A DNA stretch of 64,000 nt, taken from contig CAWAHD010000002.1 in the NCBI GenBank assembly GCA_963781785.1, forward strand, positions 4,774,001 to 4,838,000. The letters run 5' to 3'. The translations under genes were made by a program, and so were the position numbers. This document shows positions 10,705 to 19,977 of this stretch, piece by piece. This DNA comes from CAWAHD01 sp963781785 (GTDB taxonomy: Bacteria; Planctomycetota; Planctomycetia; Isosphaerales; Isosphaeraceae). Each line of letters starts with the position of its first letter. Position 1 is the stretch's first letter. The notes below the pieces were generated by a model. It saw only the letters and a program-made list of their open reading frames with translations, had not been told where the DNA came from and did not search any database.

Positions 10705-12663
10705 TCACAGGTCGCCCGTCTGCGACAGCGGTCCGAGCTGTTTGAGACCGTTATCGACGGTCACGTCGTTACGGCCGTCCGCCGTCCTGCTGGAGCTCAG
10801 GATCGTCACGTGCGTGCGATGGTGGATCAGAATCTGACCGGCCGGCTGGCCGACGATCGTCGAGCCGACTACCTGTTGAATCCGCACGAGATTGAGGTTG
10901 CCGGAGTCGTTGAGCACCATCCCGGTCGCAACACCACCGCGAATGGACTGCACGTTCCCCTGGATGTCGATCAGGGCCGAGCCGTTTTCGGTGAGGTCGG
11001 GGCGGAAACTCGAGCTCAAGGCGACCAGTGGATCGCCGTAGTCGAGCGTGAGCGTTCCGCTCGAGGAAGACGACCCCGGAGCGTACAGCTTGACGGTATT
11101 GGTGCCGCCCGCGGTTGACGCCACGAGGGCCAGGCTCTGGTCGATGCTGCCCAGGGCCGGCCCGGGCTGCGTGGGTCCCGGCGTGACGTTGGTGTACGCG
11201 CCCTTCTGCGTGAGGGCGATGCTGGTGCCCGTGTTGAACTGATTCGATAAGACCGTGCCATGGCCCGGACTCGTGACGACCTCGGCTGTGCTGATCGAGC
11301 CGATGCCGAGCTGCGTCAAGGTGGGCTGAAAGGAATTGAAGGTCGCGGCCAGATCGCCGTAGACGATGGTCGACCCCGGCAGCCCGGTCAGACCACCCAG
11401 GAGCGTGAACCCAGCCTTCGGTGTGTACGGCTGGGCGGTCGAAAGCGGCTGGGCTTGTCCCGTCCGCAGGCTGGCGGCAAGGTTGATCATCTCAAGCTGG
11501 TTGGTCTGATAACTGCCCAGCACGGTCACCGTGTCGGAGTAGGCGATCGAGCCGACCGGCACCGTGGTGGTGAAGGAACCCACCGCTGCGCCCGTGGTCG
11601 CATTGTAAGCGTAGACTGTCGTTCCCGAACTGACCAAGACATCAAGCTGGCCGTCGTTCGAGGCCAGGTTGACTCCCGCCACGGCGGGGTCGCCCGGCAC
11701 GCTGATCGGCGTGAAGGTCGGGTCGACCGAGCCGGTATTGTTTGTGAGATTCAGGTCGAACCGGACCAGTTGGCCCGTCACGGGATCGTAGCCGAAGATC
11801 TTGGAATCGGTGAGCAGGTCGATCGGAACGGTCGGCGTGCCGTGGATCTGATTCACCTTGAGAATGATGCCCGGCGGTGCCGGCGGTACGCTCGTCGGCT
11901 GCCCCGCAGCGAGCGGTTCGATAATGTTCGTGCCCGCGCTGAAGTTACCCGAGATCGAGGCCAGCGACTGGCCCTTGCCCGCGTTGCTGACGTAGTCGGC
12001 GGTGACGTTGTTCAAGGTGACGGTCGTCGACTGCTGGGCCTGGAGCGTGCCTGTCGAGCTGCTGGAGCTGGTCGTCAGGCCCGAGATCACAGCCCCCGTC
12101 GTGCCGCTCGGCGTGATGATGGAGATGGGCGAAGTGCTCGTCAACGAGGTCGAGGCCGGCGCCGGTGCCGGCGGAAGCGACCGCAAATTGACCTGGGTGC
12201 CGGGGCCGATCGAGTCCAGGGTTACCGTATTCACACCCGGCGTGAGGTTGATTGTGCCCCCCTTGACCAGGTCGAATTGAGCGAGCAGGACCGCCTGGAG
12301 CACGTTGCCGCCGACACCGCTCAGACTGTTCTGTGCGCCGGAGGCGATCAACTGGCTGTTCTCGATGCTGGCCAGCGGCGCGCGGCCGTCGCCGCCATGA
12401 ACATGACTGACGATCTTGGTGTACGCGTTGGTCCCGCCATAGACCAGGTTGAGGGCGCCTGAGCCGCTCACGGTCGTGCCCGCGAGGCTTCCCTGCCCGA
12501 TCAATTCGACCAGGGCCTGGCCGCCAGTCGGCGTCGTGTACGAGAACTGCCGGAAACGGTGCGAGAACGAACTGTTCAGGAGCCGGCGCTCCTCCAGGTT
12601 CTCGGAGACAAGCGGTGCCCGACGCCTCTGATTCCTCTGCGCGTTTGACAGCTTGCGCGGCAT
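10705..12663 (-). CDS. Large secreted repeat-rich protein with an LE-x-R-x-LLN N-terminal motif
   Basis: A 652-residue protein rich in Gly, Ser, Thr and Val, consistent with an extracellular beta-rich (propeller-like) structure. The basic start MPRKLSNAQRNQRRR precedes ENLEERRLLNSS, which resembles the LEPR-type planctomycete export motif that replaces a classical signal peptide in many giant surface proteins. Stretches such as DPVTGQLVRFDLNLTN and VYAYNATTGAAVGSFTT look like propeller blades. No catalytic motif, dockerin or membrane anchor is visible. The ATG at 12663 has no better competitor. It follows the PSD1 gene upstream on the same strand with about 140 bases between them, but a functional link is not shown. 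Confidence 0.7.
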   Translation of the reverse strand: MPRKLSNAQRNQRRRAPLVSENLEERRLLNSSFSHRFRQFSYTTPTGGQALVELIGQGSLAGTTVSGSGALNLVYGGTNAYTKIVSHVHGGDGRAPLASIENSQLIASGAQNSLSGVGGNVLQAVLLAQFDLVKGGTINLTPGVNTVTLDSIGPGTQVNLRSLPPAPAPASTSLTSTSPISIITPSGTTGAVISGLTTSSSSSTGTLQAQQSTTVTLNNVTADYVSNAGKGQSLASISGNFSAGTNIIEPLAAGQPTSVPPAPPGIILKVNQIHGTPTVPIDLLTDSKIFGYDPVTGQLVRFDLNLTNNTGSVDPTFTPISVPGDPAVAGVNLASNDGQLDVLVSSGTTVYAYNATTGAAVGSFTTTVPVGSIAYSDTVTVLGSYQTNQLEMINLAASLRTGQAQPLSTAQPYTPKAGFTLLGGLTGLPGSTIVYGDLAATFNSFQPTLTQLGIGSISTAEVVTSPGHGTVLSNQFNTGTSIALTQKGAYTNVTPGPTQPGPALGSIDQSLALVASTAGGTNTVKLYAPGSSSSSGTLTLDYGDPLVALSSSFRPDLTENGSALIDIQGNVQSIRGGVATGMVLNDSGNLNLVRIQQVVGSTIVGQPAGQILIHHRTHVTILSSSRTADGRNDVTVDNGLKQLGPLSQTGDL

Positions 12664-13060
12664 CGCGATCCTCCCGATGACCGGCTCATTCTCAGGTCTG
12701 GGACCGCCGCATCCTGCGGCACACCGCCCATTCGACCTCTCTATTCAATTCGGCAAACCGCGCTCACGGCATAACCCAACTTCCAGGTTTTCCCCACATC
12801 ACGCATCTTTAGCTTCACATCGTCGTGGCGGCAAAGCCAATTCGGTCGATGTGAGCCGAAATCTGCGGTGTGGAGAACGCTTGTGTTGTGCGGCCTAGCA
12901 CGATGGCACCTCGGCCGTTAAACTTTGGAGAAAGCGCGAGATCCCTCCCACGGTCGGAAGTGGGAGAGGTGCCGGAGTTGCGCCTTGAGCAGGAGATCGC
13001 GAGAGCACCATGCCGCGGGCATGGAAATCACACGTCGAGATCAAGAGTAAAGGAGAATCG
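12664..13060. other. Intergenic region with a short hairpin
   Basis: A 400-base divergent gap. The only structure I see is a 7-bp stem (CTCCCAC at 12945-12951, GTGGGAG at 12960-12966, 8-base loop) ahead of the next gene. No gene or clear promoter is recognised. Confidence 0.35.
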
Positions 13061-13830
13061 ATGGTCGTGCGGCGCTTCATCACTATTGCGTTTTCGTCCT
13101 GCCTGGTTCTGGCCGTCGGGATCGCACAGGTTGACCATTTGTTTGCACAAGATGCCGTCAAGAAAGTGGCGGTGCCGCCTCCGGCTGCCCCGGCCGTCAC
13201 CAGCAAAGGGGCTCCCGTCGCGGAACAGGCCAAACCCGTCGATGCCGCCAAGCCCGCCGAGCCGGCCAAGACCCAGGACACAAAGAAGGCAGAAGCCGCG
13301 AAGGCGTCCGAACCCACAGAGCGTCCGATCCCCCCGGAGGTCCAGGCCAAGATCGAGGCCGCCCGCAAGGCCGTTGCGGAAATGATCGTCGCCGCCCAGG
13401 ACGCCGGGCTGGTGGAAACATCGATCGATCCACCCCCGATCCTTGACATCCTGATCACCGGGCGTGCGACCGATGCCCGCGTACTCAAAGCAAAGAAGAC
13501 ACCCGGCGAGCCGTACAAACTCAGCCCGGAGGTCATGGCCGCCTGGTTCACCGGCTATGGCAGGATGGAGGGGATCAACTACGTCGACGACGTCCGGATT
13601 TTGCCTCCCAGCGAAGGGCTCAAGCAGTGGTACGACCAGCGCGCCAGTTCCTGGAGCGATATATCCAGGAAATCCGCAAGGCGAAAGGAACGGCTCCGAA
13701 GAAGGCCGAAGTCAAACCCGCACCGCCGGCGAACCCGGGCGCTCCCGCTGCCACGCCCGCTCCGGCCACGGCTGCGCCCAAAGCCACAGCTCCCGCAGCA
13801 ACCAAGGCTGCGGTCCCGAAGGGTAACTAA
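13061..13830 (+). CDS. Exported Ala/Pro/Lys-rich protein of unknown function, frameshifted
   Basis: A protein of about 256 residues. The ATG at 13061 follows AGGAG and gives a signal peptide (MVVRRFITIAFSSCLVLAVG, cleavage near LFAQD). Two low-complexity Ala/Pro/Lys segments (about residues 35-85 and the last 45) flank a folded core: ERPIPPEVQAKIEAARKAVAEMIVAAQDAGLVETS, in two parts, then PPPILDILITGRATDARVLK and a helix LERYIQEIRKAKG. The frame changes near 13640, where the core continues as QFLERYIQEIRK. I recognise no family. The composition suggests a periplasmic or wall-spanning linker protein. The downstream palindromic repeat cluster begins 25 bases after the stop. Confidence 0.65.
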
Positions 13831-13854
13831 TCGCTCTCGAGGCAGGGAACGCGC

Positions 13855-13975
13855 GTAGGTCAGGCTTTCCAGCTTGACGTCATGAATAGGTCAGGCTTTC
13901 CAGCCTGACGTCATGAGTAGGTCAGGCTTTCCAGCCTGACATGATGAGCACGTCGGGCCTCCCAGCCTGACCTAC
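13855..13975. repeat. Palindromic repeat cluster A (four units)
   Basis: Four tandem units of about 31 bases built on the palindrome GTCAGGCTTTCCAGCCTGAC (8-bp arms, TTCC loop), with a spacer like GTCATGA. The last unit is degenerate. The same unit occurs at 44004-44060 and 51621-51724. It lies between genes and resembles a REP-type element. Confidence 0.85.
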
Positions 13976-14225
13976 GGCATACCTTCTTCTGCGTTCCCAC
14001 TCAGAATTTCGGTGAGGCCCGGATCGTCGATCCGGGTTTCGCTCGCGCTGTAACAGGCATCGGGCAATTCAACGAGCAAAAACCGCAGGAGTGCTCTGGT
14101 TCTGGTGGCCGAATGCACTCCAATCTCGCCGGCCGCTGCCGGATCGAATAGGAAGACCGTGAAAAGTTGCGAGCACTGCGGCCAGGTGCTTACCAGAATG
14201 GACTTTTTCAACGAGGCCGTACGCG

Positions 14226-15165
14226 GTGACGCCGAGTGTCGTGTCCATGGCGACTGCGCCCTTACCGTTCCTGGCACTGGCGTGCGAGGCCGCCCGCCGG
14301 CTGGGGGCGGCCGGCGTACTGATCCTGGCCGAGGGGACCATGGATTGGGACGTCGTCGGCCTGCTCAGTCGCGACGAGATCCCCATCCTCGTGGCCAGCG
14401 AGTCCCATCGCCAGCTCGAGGTCATCCGTGAGAGCGGGCTGACGGCCATCGAGCTCGATCCCACGGATGTCGCCATCACCGAGCGCATCAGCCTGGCTCT
14501 GATCGAAGCGGTTGCCAATGACCTGCTCCAGGCCGGCGCAGATCGTCGTGATCTACTCGGGATTCGAGGCCGAGGAGCTCGACTCGCTCAGCGTCATCCG
14601 CCTGGGCGAGCACCTGGAGCAGCTCACCGCGCGCGACCTGAGAGCCCTCGAGACCTCGGTCCCATTCGAGACGTTGAAGGGTGTGGTCGACGTGGCCGTG
14701 GAGATCGGCCGGGAAGGCCGCGAGGGGAAAGCCGTCGGCACCCTCATCGTGGTGGGTGATGCACGCAACGTCATGGCTCGGACCCGTCCCCTCGGCTTCG
14801 ACCCGTTCAAGGGCTACCGCCGCAAGGAACGGAATGTCCGCGACTTCCGCGTTCGCGAAGCGATCAAGGAGATCGCGCAACTGGACGGGGCGTTCGTCGT
14901 CACTCGAGACGGCACGGTGGAAGCCGCGTGTCGCCTGATCGACGCTCCCATGAGCGGGCTGACGCTCCCCAAGGGCCTGGGCACGCGCCACTGGGCCGCC
15001 GCCGCCATCACCGAGGTGACCAAGGCTGTCGCCGTCGTCGTCAGCCAGTCAAACGGTGCCGTCCGCCTGTTCCAGAACGGCGACGTCATCCTGCGCATCG
15101 CTCCCATGCGCCACGCCCGCGCCATGAAATGGCAAGGCGCCGACACCGAGCCCCCCCCGCCCTGA
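14226..15165 (+). CDS. Diadenylate cyclase (DAC/DisA_N domain) with an N-terminal alpha/beta domain, frameshifted
   Basis: Predicted to make cyclic di-AMP from two ATP. The C-terminal half carries the DAC signature: DGAFVVTRDGTV (the DGA motif) and LPKGLGTRHWAAAAITE (normally GTRHR; here Trp replaces the second Arg), then AVVVSQSNGAVRLFQNG. The N-terminal half (LACEAARRLGAAGVLILAEG; IPILVASESHRQLEVI) is an alpha/beta domain like the pyruvate-kinase C-terminal fold I recall from archaeal DacZ-type enzymes. It has no membrane helices, so it is a soluble class, not CdaA. The frame breaks near 14540 (LLQAGA then QIVVIYSG). The GTG at 14226 has GAGG 9 bases upstream; ATG 14247 is the alternative. 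Confidence 0.75.
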
Positions 15166-15200
15166 CGTGTGCTACAATCCCATATAGGATTTCGGATTCC

Positions 15201-16040
15201 GTGTTGTCGGATTTACCGCTTGGGGCTCGCCATTTGAGATTTCGTCCCTGGTCCATCACGTCGCTGGTCGAACCCTTTCTCCGGTTGGTCTACGGCGCGC
15301 CGCTCGACGAGTCGAGCGTGGAATCCCCCCCTTCCGGCGACGGACAAGTCGACGGCAAGCGCGGCTTGGTCCTGGTCGCCGATGGCGTCGGCGGCTTCAA
15401 TCTCTGCGGAATCGCCCTGCGGTACGTCCTGGGCGCGGAACGGCTGCCGTATGCCATCCGTCTCTTCCCGTGGGGTCACGGGCTGGGCCGCTGGCACGCT
15501 GATCTCACGGACGCCGTCAACCGCGATGCCAAGGCGACCTTGATCGCCCAGACGGTTTGCGCCTACAGGACGAGCCACCCTGATAATCCCGTGTTCCTGG
15601 TCGCGAAGTCGGGGGGCTCGGGCGTCGTCGTCAAGGCGCTGGAACAGCTCGGCGACCAGCAAGTCGAGCGTGCGATCCTGCTGGCGCCGGCTCTCTCACC
15701 CGCTTATGATCTCACCGCCGCGCTCTGCGCCGTTCGCCGCGAAATTGTTGTCTTCTGGTCGCCCCTGGACCTGCTCGTCTTGGGAGCCGGCACCCGGCTC
15801 TTCGGCACGATGGATCGCGTGAAGACAGCCAGTGCGGGCCTGGTCGGGTTCCGGCTTCCCGCCATCGACCCGCTTGATGAGATGCAGTGCGGTCCGTATG
15901 ACAAGCTCCGCCAGATCCGCTGGCACGCTCGGATGGCCGTGACCGGCTATGTTGGCGGTCACTTCGGACCGGATAGCCCGGCTTTTCTGAGGAAATACGT
16001 CGTGCCACTGCTCCGCTCCGAACCGGAAACTCGATCCTGA
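15201..16040 (+). CDS. Alpha/beta hydrolase fold protein
   Basis: A protein of about 279 residues with a probable alpha/beta hydrolase fold. LVLVADGVGGFNL resembles the oxyanion strand and loop, FLVAKSGGSGVVVKALEQL fits a nucleophile elbow (Ser in AKSGG), VVFWSPLDLLVLGAG matches the usual Asp strand, and YVGGHFGPDSPAFL near the end offers the His. The substrate is unknown, and no signal peptide is visible. The start is uncertain: the GTG at 15201 follows a possible -10 (TACAAT at 15173-15178). The gap from the cyclase gene is only 35 bases, so read-through from it is likely. Confidence 0.65.
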   Translation: MLSDLPLGARHLRFRPWSITSLVEPFLRLVYGAPLDESSVESPPSGDGQVDGKRGLVLVADGVGGFNLCGIALRYVLGAERLPYAIRLFPWGHGLGRWHADLTDAVNRDAKATLIAQTVCAYRTSHPDNPVFLVAKSGGSGVVVKALEQLGDQQVERAILLAPALSPAYDLTAALCAVRREIVVFWSPLDLLVLGAGTRLFGTMDRVKTASAGLVGFRLPAIDPLDEMQCGPYDKLRQIRWHARMAVTGYVGGHFGPDSPAFLRKYVVPLLRSEPETRS

Positions 16041-16659
16041 ATCGGAACTCCAGGGTCAAGCCGGCCACGCACCGGACCGATATCCATATGGCCTGGCCAG
16101 CGCGGGTCTAACCGACTCGTCGTGGGCCGGGATGTCGCTCAGGCTCGATCAGACCCGTCCGACACGCTGTCCTGTCCGAATCGTCTCAAACGACCCGGGC
16201 CGGGTTGTGAGCGGACGGGTCCGACCGGCCTGTTTGATGGAAACTTGTTCGACCATGCCGAGCCGGCAAGAGCCAGAGCGTCCGGGCCGCGGTCAGGGGA
16301 AGCAAGATCGCCCTTCCTCCCGACCGCCGCCCGGGCGCTTTGATCGCCTTCAGGCAGCAGCTCCATCCGAGAATCGCTTCCAGGAAGGCGCCCTCGAGAA
16401 CTGGCACCCTTGACGCCACACCGCGTGGCGGTCTCGCCTTTTCCTTTGGGAGACAATCCCCAGTCCCTGGCACACCGAAAGGGCGGGGCCGCCTCGCACC
16501 GGACTTTCTCACCGCGCACCTCAAGTGCCGCATCGTGACCACCTGATCGACTTCTGCCGTCGACCGTCGGCCGACTGAATGAGATACAGCGTAATCGGAT
16601 CCGTCGTCTCGGCTTTGGCCGTGCACCGCCCTGGCGGCCCGGGAACAACCGGCGCGGAC
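16041..16659. other. Long intergenic region with no convincing gene
   Basis: About 620 bases. Short open frames on both strands have no recognisable protein sequence or ribosome binding sites. A small hairpin CGCCAC/GTGGCG near 16412-16429 is not followed by a T run. I find no RNA gene. Confidence 0.5.
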
Positions 16660-16688
16660 TTGACCGTTTTGCACTCGCGCCGGATAAA
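16660..16688 (+). promoter_or_regulatory. Sigma70-type promoter of enolase
   Basis: TTGACC at 16660-16665 and GATAAA at 16683-16688 with a 17-base spacer. This predicts a leader of about 70 bases before the enolase start. Confidence 0.7.
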
Positions 16689-16763
16689 TCGGGTAATGGA
16701 AACGAGTGGAATGGATCGGCGGCTAAACGCCGCCGCTACCTCGAGTGGAGTTCGACAACAGCC

Positions 16764-18089
16764 ATGAAAGAGCAGCTTGCTCCGATCGCGCAGGTACACG
16801 GGCGGGAGATCCTGGACAGCCGAGGCAATCCAACCGTCGAAGTCGACGTGGTTCTGGCCGATGGCGTTCTCGGCCGCGCCGCCGTACCCTCAGGCGCCAG
16901 CACGGGGATCTACGAAGCGGTCGAGCTCCGCGACGGAGTGAAGACGCGCTACCACGGCAAGGGCGTGACCAGGGCGGTTGCCAACGTCAACTCGGTTCTG
17001 GCCAGGGTCGCGATCGGACGCGACCCCGCCGACCAGGTGGGGCTTGACCGTGCGCTCATCGACGCTGACGGCACTCCCAGCAAGGGCAAGCTCGGGGCCA
17101 ATGCAATCCTGGGCGTCAGCCTGGCCGCCGCCAAGGCGGCGGCGACGGCCCATGAACTCCCCTTGTTTCGCTATCTGGGCGGCGTCCTTGCCCGCGTGCT
17201 CCCCGTGCCGATGGCCAACATCATCAACGGCGGAAAGCATGCCGACAACAAGATCGACTTTCAGGAATTCATGGTGATGCCGGTGGGCGCCAGCTCGTTC
17301 ACTGAAGGCATCCGCATGGTCGCCGAGGTCTTTCACAACCTCAAGGCCGTCCTCAAGAAGGCCGGCCACAATACCAACGTCGGCGATGAAGGAGGTTTCG
17401 CCCCCAACCTCGATAACGAAGAAGCGATCACGTTCATCCTCGACGCCGTCGACAAGGCGGGCTACCAGGCCGGCCGCGACAAGGATATCGCCATCGCGCT
17501 CGATACCGCCTGCTCCGAGCTCTTCGAGGAAGGCCAGAAAAAGGGATACAAGTTCTGGAAATCAGCCCCCGACAAGGTCTTTAGCAGCCAGCAGATGATC
17601 GAGCTGTTCGCCTCCTGGATCGACAAATATCCCATGATCGTGTCAATCGAAGACCCGCTCGACCAGGACGACTGGGCCGGGTATACAGCTCTGACGAGAT
17701 CCCTGGGAAGCAAGGTTCAGATCGTCGGCGATGACTTCTACGTCACCAATACCGAACGTCTCGCCAAGGGCATCACCGAGGCCTGCACCAACAGCATCCT
17801 GATCAAGGTGAACCAGATCGGCACCCTGACCGAGACCCTCGACGCCGTCGAGATGGCCCACCGCGCCGGCTGGACCTGTGTGATGAGCCACCGCTCGGGC
17901 GAAACCGAAGACTCAACGATCGCCGATATCGCGGTGGCAACCAACTGCGGCCAGATCAAGACCGGCAGCCTCAGCCGCTCGGACCGCATCGCCAAGTACA
18001 ACCAGCTCCTGCGGATTGAAGAGCAGCTCGGCGCCAATGCCGTGTACGCGGCGGCTCTCTTGCGGCAGAAGGCCAACCGGGGGGCGTGA
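16764..18089 (+). CDS. eno: Enolase (phosphopyruvate hydratase)
   Basis: Converts 2-phosphoglycerate to phosphoenolpyruvate in glycolysis, in the cytoplasm. At 441 residues it is full length and uninterrupted. Family landmarks are in order: HGREILDSRGNPTVEVDV, the flexible loop VPSGASTGIYEAVELRD, NVGDEGGFAPNL, the Mg ligands in IALDTACSE, VSIEDPLDQDDW and GDDFYVTNTERL, the catalytic Lys in LIKVNQIGTLTETL, and SHRSGETEDSTIADIAVA. FYVTNTERL is a minor variant of the usual FVTN. The start MKEQLAPIAQVHG matches the family. It is monocistronic with its own promoter upstream. Confidence 0.98.
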   Translation: MKEQLAPIAQVHGREILDSRGNPTVEVDVVLADGVLGRAAVPSGASTGIYEAVELRDGVKTRYHGKGVTRAVANVNSVLARVAIGRDPADQVGLDRALIDADGTPSKGKLGANAILGVSLAAAKAAATAHELPLFRYLGGVLARVLPVPMANIINGGKHADNKIDFQEFMVMPVGASSFTEGIRMVAEVFHNLKAVLKKAGHNTNVGDEGGFAPNLDNEEAITFILDAVDKAGYQAGRDKDIAIALDTACSELFEEGQKKGYKFWKSAPDKVFSSQQMIELFASWIDKYPMIVSIEDPLDQDDWAGYTALTRSLGSKVQIVGDDFYVTNTERLAKGITEACTNSILIKVNQIGTLTETLDAVEMAHRAGWTCVMSHRSGETEDSTIADIAVATNCGQIKTGSLSRSDRIAKYNQLLRIEEQLGANAVYAAALLRQKANRGA

Positions 18090-18189
18090 GCCCAGGCTCT
18101 CCGGCTCAGTTTGTGCGCTTTTTCGTCGTGGCCCGGAACGGGGCAGACGCGCGACCAGCCGAACCGACGGCTCCTGAGATGGACGTCAT

Positions 18190-19038
18190 TTACGTGCTGC
18201 TCGCCTTGTGTGAATCGAAATGCTTGACCAGGGTCACTTCGTTGCCCAGCCTGTTGTAACGGAACTGGTCAACGAGTCCCCTGGCCAGCATGATTCCGAA
18301 TCCGCCCTCGCGCAGGCCCAGCTCGTTGCGGATTTCGATGTGGCCGATCGGGTCTTCATCGGACGCCGCATGTGGCAATGCCTTCGGGTCGAAGCCCGGG
18401 CCCTGGTCCTTGATGATCAGCGTGATAGAGCCTGGGTCGATGCGGTAAGTGATCCGCAACACGAGGTCTGCGTTCTTCCGATGGCCCCACTCGATCGCGT
18501 TGCCGCCCATTTCCATGACGGCCTGCTTCAGATCCTTGATGTGACGGTCACTGAGTGGTGTATGGGCGAACAGGTCGGCGAGCATGTCACTGGCCTGTGA
18601 GAGATAGGTCAGCTCGCTACGAATGTCGAAATTGATTTCGCCGGTCGTGCCGCGCTTTTTGTGCTCTTCATGCCACGCCAAGGCCGAATCGATGATTTCG
18701 TGAAACTCCACTTGCGTGAACGGCTTTACAAGATAGCCGTTGGCGCCGACTCTCACACCCGCGGCGCGGAGGCGCTCTTCGTCACGCGCGGTCACCATCA
18801 CGATCGGAATCAGGTTCGTTTCTCGAGCTCGCTTGATCTGATCGCACAGCTCGAAGCCGTTGATATCGGCGAGCATCAGGTCGAGCAAAATCAGGTCGGG
18901 TCTTTGGCGCGAAATCGCCAGAAGTGCGTCCGCACCCGAGAAAACCTGGATCGGCTCGAAGCCATGACCCTGTACCAGACCGGCCAGAACATCGTTGGTA
19001 TCGCGCTTATCGTCGACGATCAGAACCGTGCGCGACAT
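18190..19038 (-). CDS. Response regulator fused to an RsbW-like histidine-kinase-type ATPase
   Basis: A 283-residue cytoplasmic two-domain regulator. Residues 1-125 form a receiver: acidic pocket VDDKRDT, phospho-acceptor Asp in LILLDLMLADINGF, Thr in VMVTARDE, Lys in YLVKPFT. After a helical linker, residues 150-283 form a HATPase_c domain of the RsbW type: N box MEMGGNAIEWGH, IKDQGPGFDP, and LREGGFGIMLARGLVDQF. No phospho-accepting His is present, so it is more like a partner-switch anti-sigma or kinase controlled by phosphorylation of its own receiver. No cognate kinase or anti-anti-sigma gene is adjacent. The ATG at 19038 is preferred over the upstream TTG. Confidence 0.85.
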   Translation of the reverse strand: MSRTVLIVDDKRDTNDVLAGLVQGHGFEPIQVFSGADALLAISRQRPDLILLDLMLADINGFELCDQIKRARETNLIPIVMVTARDEERLRAAGVRVGANGYLVKPFTQVEFHEIIDSALAWHEEHKKRGTTGEINFDIRSELTYLSQASDMLADLFAHTPLSDRHIKDLKQAVMEMGGNAIEWGHRKNADLVLRITYRIDPGSITLIIKDQGPGFDPKALPHAASDEDPIGHIEIRNELGLREGGFGIMLARGLVDQFRYNRLGNEVTLVKHFDSHKASST

Positions 19039-19195
19039 GGGCAAGACTCGAAGGGCTTACGGGAATTCGACCGCTTCATGGCCCGATCAGGATCCCAAGA
19101 ATCGTCCTCTCATTCTCTCGCGCCGAGTCTTGCCTGGCAAGGCATTGCATCACGCGGTGCGGCGCAAGGGCACTTTTTATCGCGGATCGACTCCC

Positions 19196-19224
19196 TTGCG
19201 ACACGCCGCGAACCACGGCACAAT
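19196..19224 (+). promoter_or_regulatory. Possible promoter of the TolQ/ExbB-ExbD operon
   Basis: TTGCGA at 19196-19201 and CACAAT at 19219-19224 with a 17-base spacer, about 108 bases before the first gene. Confidence 0.35.
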
Positions 19225-19331
19225 GAAATGGCTGGGCGACACGTCATGCCGTGTACGCCGACAGAGGCTCTTCGGCTGATGCCTACCCTCAAGTTTGACT
19301 CGGATCGTCCCGCTCCCAAGGACGTCGCTCC

Positions 19332-19961
19332 ATGAATGTTACGAGAATCATCGACGCTTTTGGCTACGTCATTTACGTGGCGCTAGCCGGTCTGGCCGTT
19401 TGGGGTGTGTATAATGGTTTACTGCTCTATCGTACACTGAAGAAGAAGTCGATTGACGAACCGGAGGCATTGATCGATCAGGTTCGTGATCTGTGCAAGG
19501 CGCGGCGTTACGACGCGGCGCTCAATCTCTGTCAAGGTCCGCCGCACTGGCATACTGCCCTGGCTCAGTTGATCGCGGTGGCGCTCAAGAACCGGGCAAA
19601 AGGTCTGGCGAAGATCAAGCAACTGGTCGTGACGGAGTTCCACAGCGAAGTGATCGCGGGCATGGAGAACCGTCTGGGCTCGATCTCGACGATCGTGCGG
19701 ATGGGTCCGCTTCTGGGTCTGGTGGGAACGGTTGCGAGCATGATCGCGGCGTTCAGCCGCATCGGCGGCTCGGAAAAGGCCGACCCGCATGCGCTGGCGA
19801 CGGACATCAGCCTGGCGCTCTGGGCCACTGGCGCGGGGCTCTTGATCGCCAACCCGATGATGCTCATTGGCAACGACGTGCACGCTCGGCTCAGGCGGCT
19901 TCGCGACCGCACCGAGCGGCAGCTCCAAGACGTGCTGGAATTCCTGGAGCCCAACACCTAG
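19332..19961 (+). CDS. MotA/TolQ/ExbB family proton channel protein
   Basis: A 209-residue inner-membrane protein, the channel partner of ExbD/TolR that couples proton flow to work in the outer envelope. It has an N-terminal helix (YVIYVALAGLAVWGVYNGLLLY), a cytoplasmic loop rich in Arg and Lys, then two helices with the family signature: RMGPLLGLVGTVASMIAAFSRIG (in two adjoining halves) and DISLALWATGAGLLIANPMMLIG. The length and three-helix pattern match ExbB/TolQ. It is followed after 16 bases by an ExbD gene and then by a larger ExbD-domain gene, so this is one operon with one channel and two peptidoglycan-side partners. No TonB or TolB is nearby. Confidence 0.9.
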   Translation: MNVTRIIDAFGYVIYVALAGLAVWGVYNGLLLYRTLKKKSIDEPEALIDQVRDLCKARRYDAALNLCQGPPHWHTALAQLIAVALKNRAKGLAKIKQLVVTEFHSEVIAGMENRLGSISTIVRMGPLLGLVGTVASMIAAFSRIGGSEKADPHALATDISLALWATGAGLLIANPMMLIGNDVHARLRRLRDRTERQLQDVLEFLEPNT

Positions 19962-19977
19962 AGGTCTTGCCGCCGCC

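Noticed and set aside
12945..12966. 7-bp hairpin before the exported Ala/Pro-rich protein, considered as a riboswitch or terminator
   Set aside because: It is too short, not followed by a T run, and has no conserved riboswitch core.
13972..14518. Leftward frame overlapping the 5' part of the diadenylate cyclase
   Set aside because: Antisense shadow with no recognisable domain, while the plus strand carries a clear DAC protein.
16122..16413. Short plus-strand frames in the gap before enolase
   Set aside because: Arg/Pro-rich noise with no ribosome binding site or conserved segment.
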